From: Candidatus Fredericiella danica
GTDB taxonomy: Bacteria; Chloroflexota; Anaerolineae; Caldilineales; Caldilineaceae
Assembly: GCA_016713335.1 (NCBI GenBank)
Contig: JADJPH010000007.1
Span: 1-64,000 of the forward strand
Direction of reading: 5' to 3'
Length of the DNA stretch: 64,000 nucleotides
Part shown: in pieces, positions 29,561 through 39,271 of the stretch
How positions within the stretch are numbered: the first letter of the stretch is position 1
Layout of the letters: every line of letters starts with the position of its first letter
Notes under the pieces: model-generated
The model's database searches: none
The model's input: the letters and a program-made list of their open reading frames with translations, nothing else
Told to the model about the DNA's origin: nothing
Program-made: the position numbers and the translations under genes

Positions 29561-30151
29561 ATGGCGGTTGCGCGCAGACCCGAACCCTATATCACCCCCG
29601 AAGCATACCTTGCCCAGGAAGAACAGGCGTTACAACGCCATGACTATTACCGGGGCAAGGTGTATGCGCATGCGGGTGGATCGATCAATCACAACCGGAT
29701 CGCAGGCAATCTGAACGCACGCTTCAACTTCAGCCTGCGCAAGTCGCCTTGCGAAGCATTCACAAGCGATATGCGTCTGTTGGTGAAGAGCCATGATCTG
29801 TACACCTATCCTGATGCCATGATCGTCTGCGGGAAACCGGAATTCGCTCGCGCTCGCAACGATACGATTGTCAATCCGCTGGTCATCGTTGAGGTGCTGT
29901 CGCCGTCAACACAAGATTATGACCGGGGTCAGAAATTCGAACTGTACCGAGCCATCCCTACCCTTGCAGACTACGTGCCTGTTCATCAAGATCGCGTCTT
30001 TATCGAGTACTATCATCGCGAGCGCGATGGTCGCTGGATTCTGACAGAGATGACCGACGTTGACGCTAAACTTGCCCTGCAAGCGGTTGAAATCAGCATC
30101 CCTGTGCGCGAGTTATATGATCGCGTGGACTGGTTGATTGAAAACGAATGA
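29561..30151 (+). CDS. Uma2 family (DUF820) putative endonuclease
   Basis: 197 aa. Uma2/DUF820 proteins have a PD-(D/E)xK-like fold: YPDAMIVCG and LVIVEVLSPST carry the acidic core, followed by DYDRGQKFELYRAIPTLADYV. GGGAGG four to nine bases upstream sets the ATG at 29561. These proteins are abundant in Chloroflexota and cyanobacteria and often occur as multicopy orphans; their function is not established. It follows the nuclease-like gene by 28 bp. Confidence 0.87.
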   Translation: MAVARRPEPYITPEAYLAQEEQALQRHDYYRGKVYAHAGGSINHNRIAGNLNARFNFSLRKSPCEAFTSDMRLLVKSHDLYTYPDAMIVCGKPEFARARNDTIVNPLVIVEVLSPSTQDYDRGQKFELYRAIPTLADYVPVHQDRVFIEYYHRERDGRWILTEMTDVDAKLALQAVEISIPVRELYDRVDWLIENE

Positions 30152-30224
30152 AGCCTGTTGGCGCGGTCAACGAGTTTTGCATCAACGATGTTTCGCCGAC
30201 TTGTCTTTACAGTAAGGAACGATC

Positions 30225-31109
30225 GTGACTGACTATATCGTACGGGCCATCGCCAAAGAGGCAGGTATCCTCGCGCTGGCCTGCATCTCAACCGAAACCG
30301 TCGCTGACGGTGCGCGCCGCCATCGCACGACGCCGATTGCCACCGCTGCACTTGGCTATGGGTTGACCGGCGCGGCCCTGTTGGGGGCGCTGCTCAAAGT
30401 GCAACAGCGCGTAGCCGTCAAGTTCGACGGCAGCGGCCCGCTGGTGAAACTTGTCGCCGAATCGGACAGCTATGGTCATGTGCGCGGCTATGTGGCGGAG
30501 ACGGCGTTGCCGTGGCCGTTGCCCATCGAGGCGGCTGATGTGGCTGAGGCGTTGGGTGACGCTGGGCTGCTGCGTGTGGTCAAAGATGTCGGGCTGCCTG
30601 AACTCGCCGAGAGCGTGGTGCCGATCCAGACGGGAAATCTGGATTCGGACCTGGTCTACTATCTGACGATGTCGGAACAGGTGCCGTCGCTGGTCGAGAT
30701 CGGCGTGAAACTGGAGCCGGCGGGCGGTCTACTGGTTGCAGGGGGGCTGCTGCTACAGTTGATGCCGGGCCAGGGCTTGATCGAACTGGCCAAATTGGCG
30801 GATCGGATGGACGACCTGCCGCCGGTGGAGGAGATGTTGGTCGAGGGACAGACGCCAGAGCAGATTCTAGCAGAGATCTTTGGCGAGATTTCGTATGAAA
30901 TTCTGGAGCAACGTGCGCTCGTCTTCCGGTGCGGCTGCAGCGCTGAAAAATCGCAACAGGCGTTGCGGTTATTGCGTCCCGCAGAACTGGCCGAGTTGAT
31001 CAAAGAGGGCGAAGCCGTCATCGAGTGCCATTTCTGCCATGAGCACTACGCCTATGGCATTGATGTGCTTGAGGAAATTCTCCAACAGGTGGAAGCCAGA
31101 CGCGCCTAA
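30225..31109 (+). CDS. hslO: redox-regulated chaperone Hsp33
   Basis: 294 aa, normal Hsp33 length. Under oxidative stress the four C-terminal zinc cysteines form disulfides and activate holdase function. Here they are FRCGCS and IECHFCHEHY (CxC and CxxC intact). N-terminal chaperone domain includes YIVRAIAKEAGILALACIST and GALLKVQQRVAVKFDGSGP. GTG start at 30225 with AAGGAA just upstream. Confidence 0.94.
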   Translation: MTDYIVRAIAKEAGILALACISTETVADGARRHRTTPIATAALGYGLTGAALLGALLKVQQRVAVKFDGSGPLVKLVAESDSYGHVRGYVAETALPWPLPIEAADVAEALGDAGLLRVVKDVGLPELAESVVPIQTGNLDSDLVYYLTMSEQVPSLVEIGVKLEPAGGLLVAGGLLLQLMPGQGLIELAKLADRMDDLPPVEEMLVEGQTPEQILAEIFGEISYEILEQRALVFRCGCSAEKSQQALRLLRPAELAELIKEGEAVIECHFCHEHYAYGIDVLEEILQQVEARRA

Positions 31110-31129
31110 CCAGAGTAGTTGGAAATAGA

Positions 31130-31160
31130 ATGAGCCGGGGGTCAAAGACCTCCGGCTCAT
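31130..31160. terminator. bidirectional terminator between hslO and htpX
   Basis: Hairpin ATGAGCCGGGGGTC-AAA-GACCTCCGGCTCAT, about 14 bp with one G-T pair and a three-base loop, placed between converging hslO (+) and htpX (-). On the minus strand it is followed by a T-rich stretch (ATTCTATTT). Confidence 0.7.
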
Positions 31161-31207
31161 TGGATCGAGCGTAATTACTGTACAGTTTGCCGCAATTGAC
31201 CGGCCGG

Positions 31208-32092
31208 TTATGCCAACGCAGCACGCGCCTCGGGTGTAAAGGAGGCGCGCATACCGCGTAGCGCCGCCACCCGCTTGTGGGTTTCCGGATGGGTCCGAAA
31301 CAGCCCACCCAGCCCGCCTAAGACAGGACCAACGATGTAGAGATGGGCCGTGGCCGGACGCATTTGGACAGGGTGCTGCCGTACCCCGGCTTCGAGTTTC
31401 TCAAGGGCGCTGGCCAGCGGCTCCGGATCACCGAGGATGCGTGCACCCGCCGCATCGGCGCTATACTCACGCGAGCGCGAGATCGCCAGTTGAATCAGCA
31501 GTGCGGCAATCGGCGCCAGGAAGACCGCCACCAGACCGCCGGCGCCACCCTCTTCCTCCTCATCACTGCCACCCAATCCACCGAAGATCATGCCCCACAT
31601 GACCATGTCCGCGATCATGCTGATCGCGCCGGCCGCGCTGGCGGCGATACTGCTGATCAAGGTGTCACGATGCTTGATGTGCGCCAACTCATGGGCAATC
31701 ACACCGGCCAACTCGTCCCGGTCCAGCGTCTGCATGATGCCTGTAGTCACCGCAACAGCGCCCTTAGCGGGAGACCGGCCCGTGGCAAATGCGTTTGGCA
31801 TCGGACTGTCGATGATATAGACCGCCGGCTTTGGAAGATCAGCGCGCACGGCAAGCGTCTCCACCATGTGGTGCAGTTGGGGGGCCTCATCGGCGGTGAC
31901 TGCACGCGCCCCACTCATCTTGAGCGCCAACTTGTCAGAGAACCACCAGGCGCCCATGTTCATCGCAATGGCGAGGCCAAGCGCAATGACCATGCCGGTC
32001 GAGCCGCCGATGGATGCACCGATCAAGAGAAAGAGACCGGTTAATGCACCCAGTAAGAGTGTTGTTTTGATGGTGTTCCAGAATTGAATCAT
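31208..32092 (-). CDS. htpX: M48 family membrane metalloprotease HtpX
   Basis: 295 aa. Zinc site IAHELAHIKHRD with the downstream Glu in SREYSADAAGARIL; two N-terminal helices (LLLGALTGLFLLIGASIGG, TGMVIALGLAIAMNMGAWWF) and two central helices around residues 150-200. Integral-membrane quality-control protease. ATG at 32092 (MIQFWNTIKTT) preceded by AGGAGG; the longer upstream open frame is not needed. Confidence 0.93.
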   Translation of the reverse strand: MIQFWNTIKTTLLLGALTGLFLLIGASIGGSTGMVIALGLAIAMNMGAWWFSDKLALKMSGARAVTADEAPQLHHMVETLAVRADLPKPAVYIIDSPMPNAFATGRSPAKGAVAVTTGIMQTLDRDELAGVIAHELAHIKHRDTLISSIAASAAGAISMIADMVMWGMIFGGLGGSDEEEEGGAGGLVAVFLAPIAALLIQLAISRSREYSADAAGARILGDPEPLASALEKLEAGVRQHPVQMRPATAHLYIVGPVLGGLGGLFRTHPETHKRVAALRGMRASFTPEARAALA

Positions 32093-32278
32093 TGTATGTC
32101 GCCTCCTGTTGAAGCTGGTAAGAATCGGAATGATCGGGCGAAAAGGCCTGGTCCTGGTTCGATTCAACAGTTGGGCGGCGAATTCCCCTGCCACTTTTCC
32201 AGTTGCGCATTATTTTGTCGTATCGTGTGCACGGGCTGTGTGGGCACTCATCCAATCCAGGGGTTCTCCAATCATCTT

Positions 32279-35200
32279 CTAATCATTGGACAACCCTTCA
32301 TTTTCCCATTGCTCAACCTCCTCCACCTTGACGAGATCCTCTCGATAGCGCACCAGGACACGATACCCGTCATTCCAGGGCGCCGTGCGGCCAAATTGGT
32401 TGACCACGCCCGTGGCCATCCATCGTTCTCCCTTTTCGACACGGGGCCGTCGCCACTTCAGGCTGCTCCGCACCGTGATCCGCGCGGCAGCCACATCCAG
32501 GTGAGTTGGGTCCGCAAGGAAGATGCTATCGCCCTGCCAGCCTGTCACCACGCCAGTGACGGTGACCAGACGCCCCTCCAGGGATTCACCGACGTCACCG
32601 ACTTGGATGGTGAGGGGATTCAATCTGTTCCCTGCCTTAACACGCCAGATCTGCTCCGGACCATCAAGCGAAAGCTCCATTTCGCCCCGATAAGATGCCA
32701 GTTTTCCGGCAAGACGGACGATGTCGCCTTCTGCCAACGGCGGAAAGTCACCGTGATGGAGAAATACGTTAATCCCGATCCCTGCGGTAACGCCATCCGG
32801 GGCGATGTCTGCCACGTAAATGCTGCTGTTGAAGAGGCTGGGTGGTGCGACGACCACGGCATCAAACTCCACCCAGGCCTTCAATCCCGCCAGTTTTGAC
32901 TGCGCAATTGAGCCAGGAGGCCCACCGGCCTGCCCGGCGGTTGGCCCCAGTTCCGGCAGCATCGGAGCCGTGCTATCGTCACCGGACGCATTAGATTTGT
33001 CGCCATCCTCGTGACGCCGTGGTAGTGACGGCTTTGCGACATTGGTATTGGGCCGTCCGGGCGTGACGTCGGCGCCCAGGTCCCAATTTTGCCCATCGGG
33101 GACGCGTGCCTGGGTTCGGCCCGCCGGCAAGGTGGCATCCCAATTGGCCACATCGCGCACAAGCCCTTCCACATCGACCAATTGAATTTCGCCGCCGGCA
33201 TCGGGCAGGTGTAGATGGGTCGCAGAGGCAAAGAGTGCCAGCCGATCCCCGCCACGCAACGTCACGCCATTGGGCAGTGTGAAGCGCCGCTCGCCTTCCA
33301 CTGCGCCAGGATTGAGTACGATCTGCCAGCCGGCGCCATTCAGGGGTGTGTCACCAGGGTTATAGAGTTCGATGAATTCGTCGTCGGTGTCAACGGCGCC
33401 ATCGCCGTTGGCATCGGTGCGGGGGGAGGGCAACAACTCATTGAGCAGCGCCGCACCATTGCCGGTTGGCCTCACCCAGATCGGCGCGCTGATTGCGTAA
33501 TCGCCGTCACGCTGAGTTGCGACTGCAGCAAGGATGCTCCCAGGCGCCAGCGGCAGTGTGTTGTTCCACTCCGTGTTTGACGGTGCGTTTTCTAGCTGGC
33601 GCACGAGTACGCCATCCTGCCAGAGGGCAAGTCCTGCACCTGCTCCGGCCGTGTCGCCGTAGGTAATCCGGATCTCAGCCTGGTTTGCCGGTTCTTGCCA
33701 ACTGCCCATCCAGCCGACCTGACCATCTTCCCGCTGTACTTCGAGAGTGAGCCAAAGCCCGGGCTGTGAGGTCAGCCAGCCCCGGCGAGCGTTGAGCGCG
33801 GTTAAAACGTCGACGGCAGTACGACCGAATGCGAGGATCCCGGTGAACTGTGGCCATACGGCGATCTCGCCAGGCAGGTCCGGAGTGCTATTGCCGGCAG
33901 GGAGAAGCGGGGCGCCGGCACTTTTCCAACGCTCAAACCACGCTTTCACATCAAAATCGCCGTCTCCGGCGGCGAGCGCAACGGTTTCCACCGCCGGCGG
34001 GAACGCTGGGTCAACCCACTGGATTGCCACCGGCTGGGTGGCAAGATAGGTTGTGAGTCCGTTCAGGGAAAGCCCTGCCTGCGGGAAATTGTTGTAGAGA
34101 ATGGCGCTGCCTTCACCGGCGCTACGCCACAGCCATGCCGGGAGCGCGGTGAGCGGTGGGGGGAGGGCGGGTAGTGCGTAGACCTCGAGATCGGCGATGG
34201 CCGCAAAATCCAGACCCTGGGCTGCGGCCGCAGCCAGCACATAGTGGGGTGGCGCCGTGGCGCCGGCGGTGTAGTTGCTTGCGGCGCCGGCGGTGCCCCA
34301 AAGGGCCAGATAACCGTGGGCGACGGTTGGCGTCTGGTGGACTTTGGGTGCAGGCAATTGCACCGCAGCGAAGGGCGTGGGGGGTGCGGCCAGGAAGCGA
34401 TGCCGGAGGTCGGGTACAGCTGGATAGAAGACGCCGGGGACGCGCTGGACCGTGTAGCCCGACGGCGCGTCGATCTGACCGGCAAGCCCCAATTGCGTCA
34501 CGTCGCCGGCGCCGTAGGCCATGGCGTCGGCGACGTAGCCGTCTGGATTGATGAGGACGACTTCGTCACCACTGTCATTGAGTCCCCACTCCCCACGTCC
34601 CAACTGCAGATTGCGTTCCAGATTCGGCACATTGGGATCGCTCTCCTCGAACTCGGCATCGGGCGTCCTGCCAAAGCGTTCCGTAAATGCTGCCGCCTCT
34701 CTTGCGATAATGTACAGCCCGGCCGGCGCCAATTCGCGTCCCCTGGGCAGATAATAGAGGCCCTCACCGTCACCTGGTGTTTCAGCATCCCCAATCAGCC
34801 AGTTCTCGAGCACGACGACGGTCGAACGGATATTCAAGAGTACAACGTACTCTTCGCGGCTGCCGTCAAACGCGACTTCTTCGATTTGCAGCGGCGATTC
34901 CCCCGTGGCAAATTGCCACGGGCGGTGTGGCGGCGCCGCCGCATAGGGCAGCCGGGGGGTTCCAAAGTCGCCCGCAGACCCCGGCCATGCGCGCCACGCT
35001 GGCGCCCAGACGGCGCCGGCTTCGAGCAGCGTTCGTTCAGACGAACAGCCGGGTGTAACGATAAAGTCTCCTGCGGGTCCCCAGGCCACTGAATCTACGA
35101 TAACCCCGTCGGGCGAGAGGAGATCGAGGTGGCCGGCATCATCTGGCAGTTCAAAAGTGGCATCGACATAGTCCAACGCCACACCGCCGTTGTGATTGGG

Positions 35201-36194
35201 GTCGCCATCGGCACCCAGCACCACGTATCCAGTGGGCGGCACGATCACATCACTCGCCACGATCAGGTGTTGATTGCTGTGTGTGCTTAGTTGCCAGCCC
35301 TGCAGATTGATCGATTGATCGTTCGGGTTGGCCAATTCCAGCCATTCGCCCGCGGCGCCCGGCGCCTGCTGTGGGTTGGCAAGGAGTTCACTGATAAAGA
35401 GCCGTGGGGGTAAGCCCGGTGTGGCCGTAGGCGTGCTGGTGGGTTCCGGTGTCGGCGTGGGGGTTGGCGTAGGCGTGACCGTGGGCGTCATCGTGGGGGT
35501 GGGTGTCGGTGTGCTGGGCAGATAGCGTTCGCCGGGGCTGCCAAAGTCGCCGGCGGATCCTGGCCAGGGCCGGTCGGCCGGCGCCCAGGGGCTCTCTTTT
35601 TCGAGCAACACTCTCTCTAAACTGGCACCTGTTGGCGCGGGCAGACCGTGCGCAGGTCCCCAGGTGACGTGGTCCACTGTGCGCCCACCGGGCGCTTGGA
35701 GTTCGAGCGCACCGTCGCCGTCGAATAGTCCGAGATTGGCCAACACGAGATCGACCGGCGCCCCTCCATTGATCGCCGAGTCGCCATTGCGGCCGAGTAC
35801 AAGGAAAGCCTCCTGGCGCTAGCTCAATGTGCTGCCCGAAGGTGAAGGTATTACGGTCCTTGTCGGTGAGAATCCACCCACAAGGGTCAACAGGGGTGGA
35901 CGAGGCGTTGTAGAGCTCGATCCATTCGCCAACCGGATCGATGACAACGTTGGGATCGATCATCAGTTCGCTGATATAAAGGACGGGGAGCGTCTTGACC
36001 GGCGCCGGTTGCGCTTTGCCCGCGCTTGGAATGGTCGTTGGCGTGAGCTGATTGGACGGATTCTCCCCTATCTGGCCATAGGCTGCTTGCGCCAGTAGGG
36101 CCGCACCGAACGCTAACAGGAGCAAGAGTGTGGCGGCCAGGGTTGCGGCATGGCGGGAGGGTTTGGTGGTGCGGTTGTGACCTGTCCGGTGCAT
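32279..36194 (-). CDS. large exported lamin-tail-domain protein with OB-fold-like C-terminus (frameshifted)
   Basis: About 1300 aa after joining two frames (36194 to about 35815, then 35746 to 32279); one surplus G near 35815 in AGGAGG explains the break. A signal peptide (ATLAATLLLLLAFGAALLAQAAYG) is followed by lamin-tail (LTD) modules with the hallmark ISEL...GEWIELYN: LYISELMIDPN, LFISELLANPQ, a degenerate LQIEEVAFDGS and LLNELLPSPRTDANGDG with DDEFIELYNPGD. A Thr-Pro repeat linker (TPTPTPTP) lies between modules one and two. The C-terminal part (about 32380-32870) reads as an OB-fold-like domain (VYVADIAPDGV, VTGVVTGWQGDSIFLAD) as in secreted nuclease-associated proteins, but no nuclease motif is seen. 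Probably an extracellular nucleic-acid or envelope-binding protein. Confidence 0.75.
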
Positions 36195-36386
36195 ACGGCA
36201 AACTCCTTACAGAACACTGGAAGGGCGCTGATAGGCAGTTTGTGCGGCGATGAGTGCGCAACCCGAAGCCGTTCATGCCGTTCTCCTGGTGTTGATCATC
36301 GGGCATGGGGCGGGCCGGCACAAGCGCCAACGTCAAAATCTGGAGGTTTTCTGGAGTTTTGCCGTGTGGTGGGGCTTTCAAACAAA

Positions 36387-36410
36387 ACACCGGGACGTGG
36401 GTCCCGGTGT
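36387..36410 (-). terminator. sigA terminator overlapping a parS site
   Basis: Stem ACACCGGGAC / GTCCCGGTGT (36387-36396 and 36401-36410), loop GTGG; on the minus strand it is followed by TTTTGTTT. It lies 44 bp downstream of sigA in the direction of transcription. Its upstream stem shares 36408-36410 with the parS site. Confidence 0.85.
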
Positions 36411-36423
36411 TTCACGTGAAACA
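36408..36423. promoter_or_regulatory. parS site (ParB binding), copy 1
   Basis: Perfect 16-bp palindrome TGTTTCACGTGAAACA, identical to the bacterial parS consensus recognised by ParB/Spo0J. Sits directly beside and partly inside the sigA terminator. parS sites usually lie near the chromosomal replication origin; no parAB, dnaA or rsmG gene is in this window. Confidence 0.9.
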
Positions 36424-36453
36424 ATGTTTAGCGGAGGGGCGTTCGCTGACGAC

Positions 36454-37791
36454 TTATAGATAGTCGCGCAGTTTGCGGCTGCGGCTTGGGTGACGCAGCC
36501 GGCTCAAAGCCTGCGCTTCGATCTGCCGAATGCGTTCGCGTGTGACCCCGAACTTCTTGCCGACCTCTTCCAGCGTGTAGCAGTACCCATCCACCAGGCC
36601 AAAGCGCAGTTGGAGGATCCGTACCTCACGTGGGGTCAGGCTCTGGAAGATCTCATCGATCACCTCGCGCAGCAGTTGCTGGCCGGCGGCATCGCCCGGT
36701 GCATCGGCATCTTCATCTTCGATGAAGTCACCCAGGTAGCTATCTTCTTCTTCGCCGACCGGCATCTCGAGGCTTAGTGGCCGTTGGCTCACCCGCATGA
36801 TATGCTCGACCTTGCGGGGTGACACGCCCAGTTCGTCGGCGATTTCTTCGGTCGTCGGGTCACGCCCGAGTTCCTGCACCAGTTGCCGGCTTGTGCGCGT
36901 CAGCCGGTTGATCTGTTCGTACATATGCACCGGCACGCGAATCGTGCGGCCCTGGTCGGCAATGGCACGGGTCACGGCCTGTCGAATCCACCAGGTGGCG
37001 TACGTGCTGAATTTGTAGCCACGGCGATAATCGAATTTTTTCACGGCGCGGATCAGACCGATGTTGCCTTCCTGAATCAGGTCGAGAAATGGCACGCCAC
37101 GCCCCACGTACTTCTTGGCGACGCTGACCACCAACCGGCTGTTGGCCTTGATCAGGTGCTCCTGCGCTGCCTGACCGTCACGTACATACCACAACAGCCG
37201 CTCGCGTTCTTCCCAGTCGTCGATCCCGTCGGAGAGTTTGCGGCGCGAGTCGCGGCCCCGTTCCATCCGCTTGGCAAGATCAACTTCCTCTTCGGCCGTC
37301 AGCAGCGGCACGCGGCCGATTTCCTTTAGATACAGGCTGATCGAATCGTCGATTTCGATCTGGCTCAGATCGAAGGCGTCGCCTTCGATCGGCTCAATTT
37401 CGATGTCGGCCATGGCCATTTCGGCCATCTCCGCCATGTCAGCCATTTCCGCCATCGGTTCAGGCTCTTCGTCGCGCGCCTGGCCAACTTCGATCCCCTG
37501 CTCGAACAGCGCGGCGAAGATGTCCTCCAGTTGCTCCATATTGCTCTCGGCTTCAGGCATGACCTTCAGCACGTCATCGTAGGAGACGTAGCCTTGTGAC
37601 TTGCCCAATGCCAGCAAATGTTCGAGTGCTGCTTCGGGGCTCATTGGTGCGATGGTCTCGGCGCCCAATTCAGCATCATTCAACGGCGAGGCCACTGCAG
37701 GTTCCGGTTCAGCATCGAGGTCGAATTCATCCTCGAATTCGGCGCCGAAGTCGTCATCAAACGATGCACCCATGGATTTTTGTTTTGCCAT
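36454..37791 (-). CDS. sigA: primary RNA polymerase sigma factor
   Basis: 446 aa sigma-70 group 1. The start ATG at 37791 (MAKQKSMG) follows GAGGAG. An acidic N-terminal extension contains a short Met-Ala-Glu repeat (MAEMADMAEMAEMAM), then region 1.2 (DSISLYLKEIGRVPLL), regions 2.1-2.4 (GRGVPFLDLIQEGNIGLIRA, GYKFSTYATWWIRQA), region 3 and region 4.2 (LEEVGKKFGVTRERIRQIE). The 2.4 and 4.2 sequences predict TTGACA / TATAAT recognition, consistent with the promoters found here. Confidence 0.97.
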   Translation of the reverse strand: MAKQKSMGASFDDDFGAEFEDEFDLDAEPEPAVASPLNDAELGAETIAPMSPEAALEHLLALGKSQGYVSYDDVLKVMPEAESNMEQLEDIFAALFEQGIEVGQARDEEPEPMAEMADMAEMAEMAMADIEIEPIEGDAFDLSQIEIDDSISLYLKEIGRVPLLTAEEEVDLAKRMERGRDSRRKLSDGIDDWEERERLLWYVRDGQAAQEHLIKANSRLVVSVAKKYVGRGVPFLDLIQEGNIGLIRAVKKFDYRRGYKFSTYATWWIRQAVTRAIADQGRTIRVPVHMYEQINRLTRTSRQLVQELGRDPTTEEIADELGVSPRKVEHIMRVSQRPLSLEMPVGEEEDSYLGDFIEDEDADAPGDAAGQQLLREVIDEIFQSLTPREVRILQLRFGLVDGYCYTLEEVGKKFGVTRERIRQIEAQALSRLRHPSRSRKLRDYL

Positions 37792-37964
37792 CCCGTCAAT
37801 CTCCTCACGCACTACGGTGATCCTGCGCCGGCCATAAGAATAGCCTGACACACCAATCACCCCTTTGTCTATAGGGTAGCTTACAACCTGGCTTAGGTAC
37901 CTATGGCGGTTTTGTAAATTTAGCCAGAATTCGCTACTGCTAAACCGCGTTCTACTACATATCG

Positions 37965-38906
37965 CTACTCAAGGGTCGGTTCCTTCAGATCCCAGACCCC
38001 GTCATACCGGCGATATTTCTGCCCACACTGTGGGCACTGCATCCGATCGTCGCGAATCTGCTCCAGTCCCTCCTGTTGGCACTGCGGGCAGCGCAGCCAC
38101 GTTGCGATCGCGCCGGGCGCCGTGCTGAACTCCGGGCGTGGTCCTGCGCCGGGCGCCGCCACCTGTACAAAGACCGAAGGAGCAAATGGATAAACGCCGC
38201 CTGGCGCAAACAGCCAGCTATCCATCTCCGCAAGCCGTGCTGCGGACACACGCTGCTTCAACCAGGGCAGACGAAAGTGTGAGACTGCATACTGCTGGCG
38301 AATCGATATCCCTGCGGCTGACAACTGGTCTTCCATCCAGCCCGGGTGAAAATCAAAGTTGAGTTCGACGAATTCAACCGGTGCGGGGTCAAACGGCGAC
38401 CACGTTTGCCGGCGTGCGCCCCAACGCATCAGCGCTTTCAAATTACGTTTGTTTGCATATTCCAGCACCGCCACACTGTGCCGGTGGAGCGTGCGGCGCA
38501 ACTGGCGCAAGGCTGCCGGCACATCCGCCAGATGATGCATCACGCGCACCATCATCAGCGTATCGAGCGTGCCGGTCGCCAGCGGCAGGTCATAGATATT
38601 GCCGGCCACAAAGACGAAGCGCGGATCGTGTCCCCAGTCGCGCGCGGCGTCCTGCAGCAGCGTGCGGCTATAGTCGAAGAGGACCACCTGGTCGTAGCCG
38701 GCGTAGTGCGCCGCCAACCGGCCAAAGCCCGCCCCAATCTCGGCGATCCGGCCGCCATGCGCCGGCATCAGCCGCTGCAGCGCCAACCGTTCCGCAGCAT
38801 CCTCATATTCGCGTCCCTGGCCCAACCAAAAATCAGCCCGGTACTGGCTACCTTCGTAGTCAATCACCGGGATGTTGGCCGCCTGCTGGTCGACAGAAGC
38901 CGTCAC
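37965..38906 (-). CDS. SAM-dependent methyltransferase with C-terminal zinc ribbon
   Basis: 313 aa. SAM motif I AEIGAGFGRLAAH, VLFDYSRTLLQDA and MMVRVMHHLADV identify a class I methyltransferase. The last 45 residues hold two Cys pairs (RCPQCQQEG, QCPQCGQKY) of a Trm112-like zinc ribbon. Substrate unknown. The gene lies between sigA and the second parS site. Confidence 0.82.
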   Translation of the reverse strand: MTASVDQQAANIPVIDYEGSQYRADFWLGQGREYEDAAERLALQRLMPAHGGRIAEIGAGFGRLAAHYAGYDQVVLFDYSRTLLQDAARDWGHDPRFVFVAGNIYDLPLATGTLDTLMMVRVMHHLADVPAALRQLRRTLHRHSVAVLEYANKRNLKALMRWGARRQTWSPFDPAPVEFVELNFDFHPGWMEDQLSAAGISIRQQYAVSHFRLPWLKQRVSAARLAEMDSWLFAPGGVYPFAPSVFVQVAAPGAGPRPEFSTAPGAIATWLRCPQCQQEGLEQIRDDRMQCPQCGQKYRRYDGVWDLKEPTLE

Positions 38907-38949
38907 GAGCGCTCAGCCTTATCTATGGCAGGAAACTCCCCGAGTCGTG

Positions 38950-38965
38950 TGTTTCACGTGAAACA
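38950..38965. promoter_or_regulatory. parS site (ParB binding), copy 2
   Basis: A second perfect TGTTTCACGTGAAACA, 2.5 kb from the first, 44 bp upstream of the methyltransferase start. Two exact 16-bp matches so close together are far beyond chance and mark a ParB-loading region. Confidence 0.9.
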
Positions 38966-39002
38966 TCCTCCGTCGGAGTCCCCGGCTGTTGCATGATCCA
39001 AA

Positions 39003-39032
39003 AACAACGGGAGTACCGTTTCTCCCGTTGTT
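39003..39032 (-). terminator. strong hairpin with T run on the minus strand
   Basis: AACAACGGGAG / CTCCCGTTGTT, 11 bp, loop TACCGTTT; the minus-strand product is followed by TTTTTGG, the form of an intrinsic terminator. No minus-strand gene lies immediately upstream (39033-39649 is clpS on +), so it may insulate the methyltransferase from antisense transcription. Confidence 0.6.
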
Positions 39033-39173
39033 GTCGATATCGGACCGATTATAGCGGAGCCAACCACAAATTCAACCACGAAATTAATGACTTCCCGCAA
39101 TAATAATTGCAAACACAATTCACATCGCCGACCGGCAAATTGACAATCGCTCACAAAGCCCGCACCGGCGTTA

Positions 39174-39182
39174 TGATAGAAT
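39174..39182 (+). promoter_or_regulatory. extended -10 promoter upstream of a 21-aa open frame
   Basis: TGATAGAAT, TG-n-TAGAAT, ends seven bases before the ATG at 39190, predicting a leaderless or nearly leaderless start. Confidence 0.45.
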
Positions 39183-39189
39183 CCAACCC

Positions 39190-39255
39190 ATGTCTGCACC
39201 CGAACGCCAAGTCGATATTAAGCACGTTGGCCGATTACAGCATTCAACAGTATAA
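39190..39255 (+). CDS. putative 21-residue small protein or leader upstream of clpS
   Basis: MSAPERQVDIKHVGRLQHST plus Val, then TAA inside the clpS -10. Positioned right after an extended -10 element. No family recognised; may be a leader peptide or chance. Weak support. Confidence 0.25.
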   Translation: MSAPERQVDIKHVGRLQHSTV

Positions 39256-39256
39256 T
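39227..39256 (+). promoter_or_regulatory. promoter for clpS
   Basis: -35 TTGGCC (39227-39232), 18-bp spacer, perfect -10 TATAAT (39251-39256). Expected start about 39263, nine bases before the clpS ATG at 39272. Confidence 0.55.
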
Positions 39257-39271
39257 GGTGATGGTTTTCTG

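Noticed and set aside
31213..31227. Third copy of the AACGCAGCACG repeat
   Set aside because: The match (CCAACGCAGCACGCG) is inside the htpX coding end, with no flanking palindrome; probably chance.
38966..39170. Replication origin next to parS
   Set aside because: The region is AT-rich in part but no DnaA boxes (TTATCCACA-type) were found and no dnaA gene is near.
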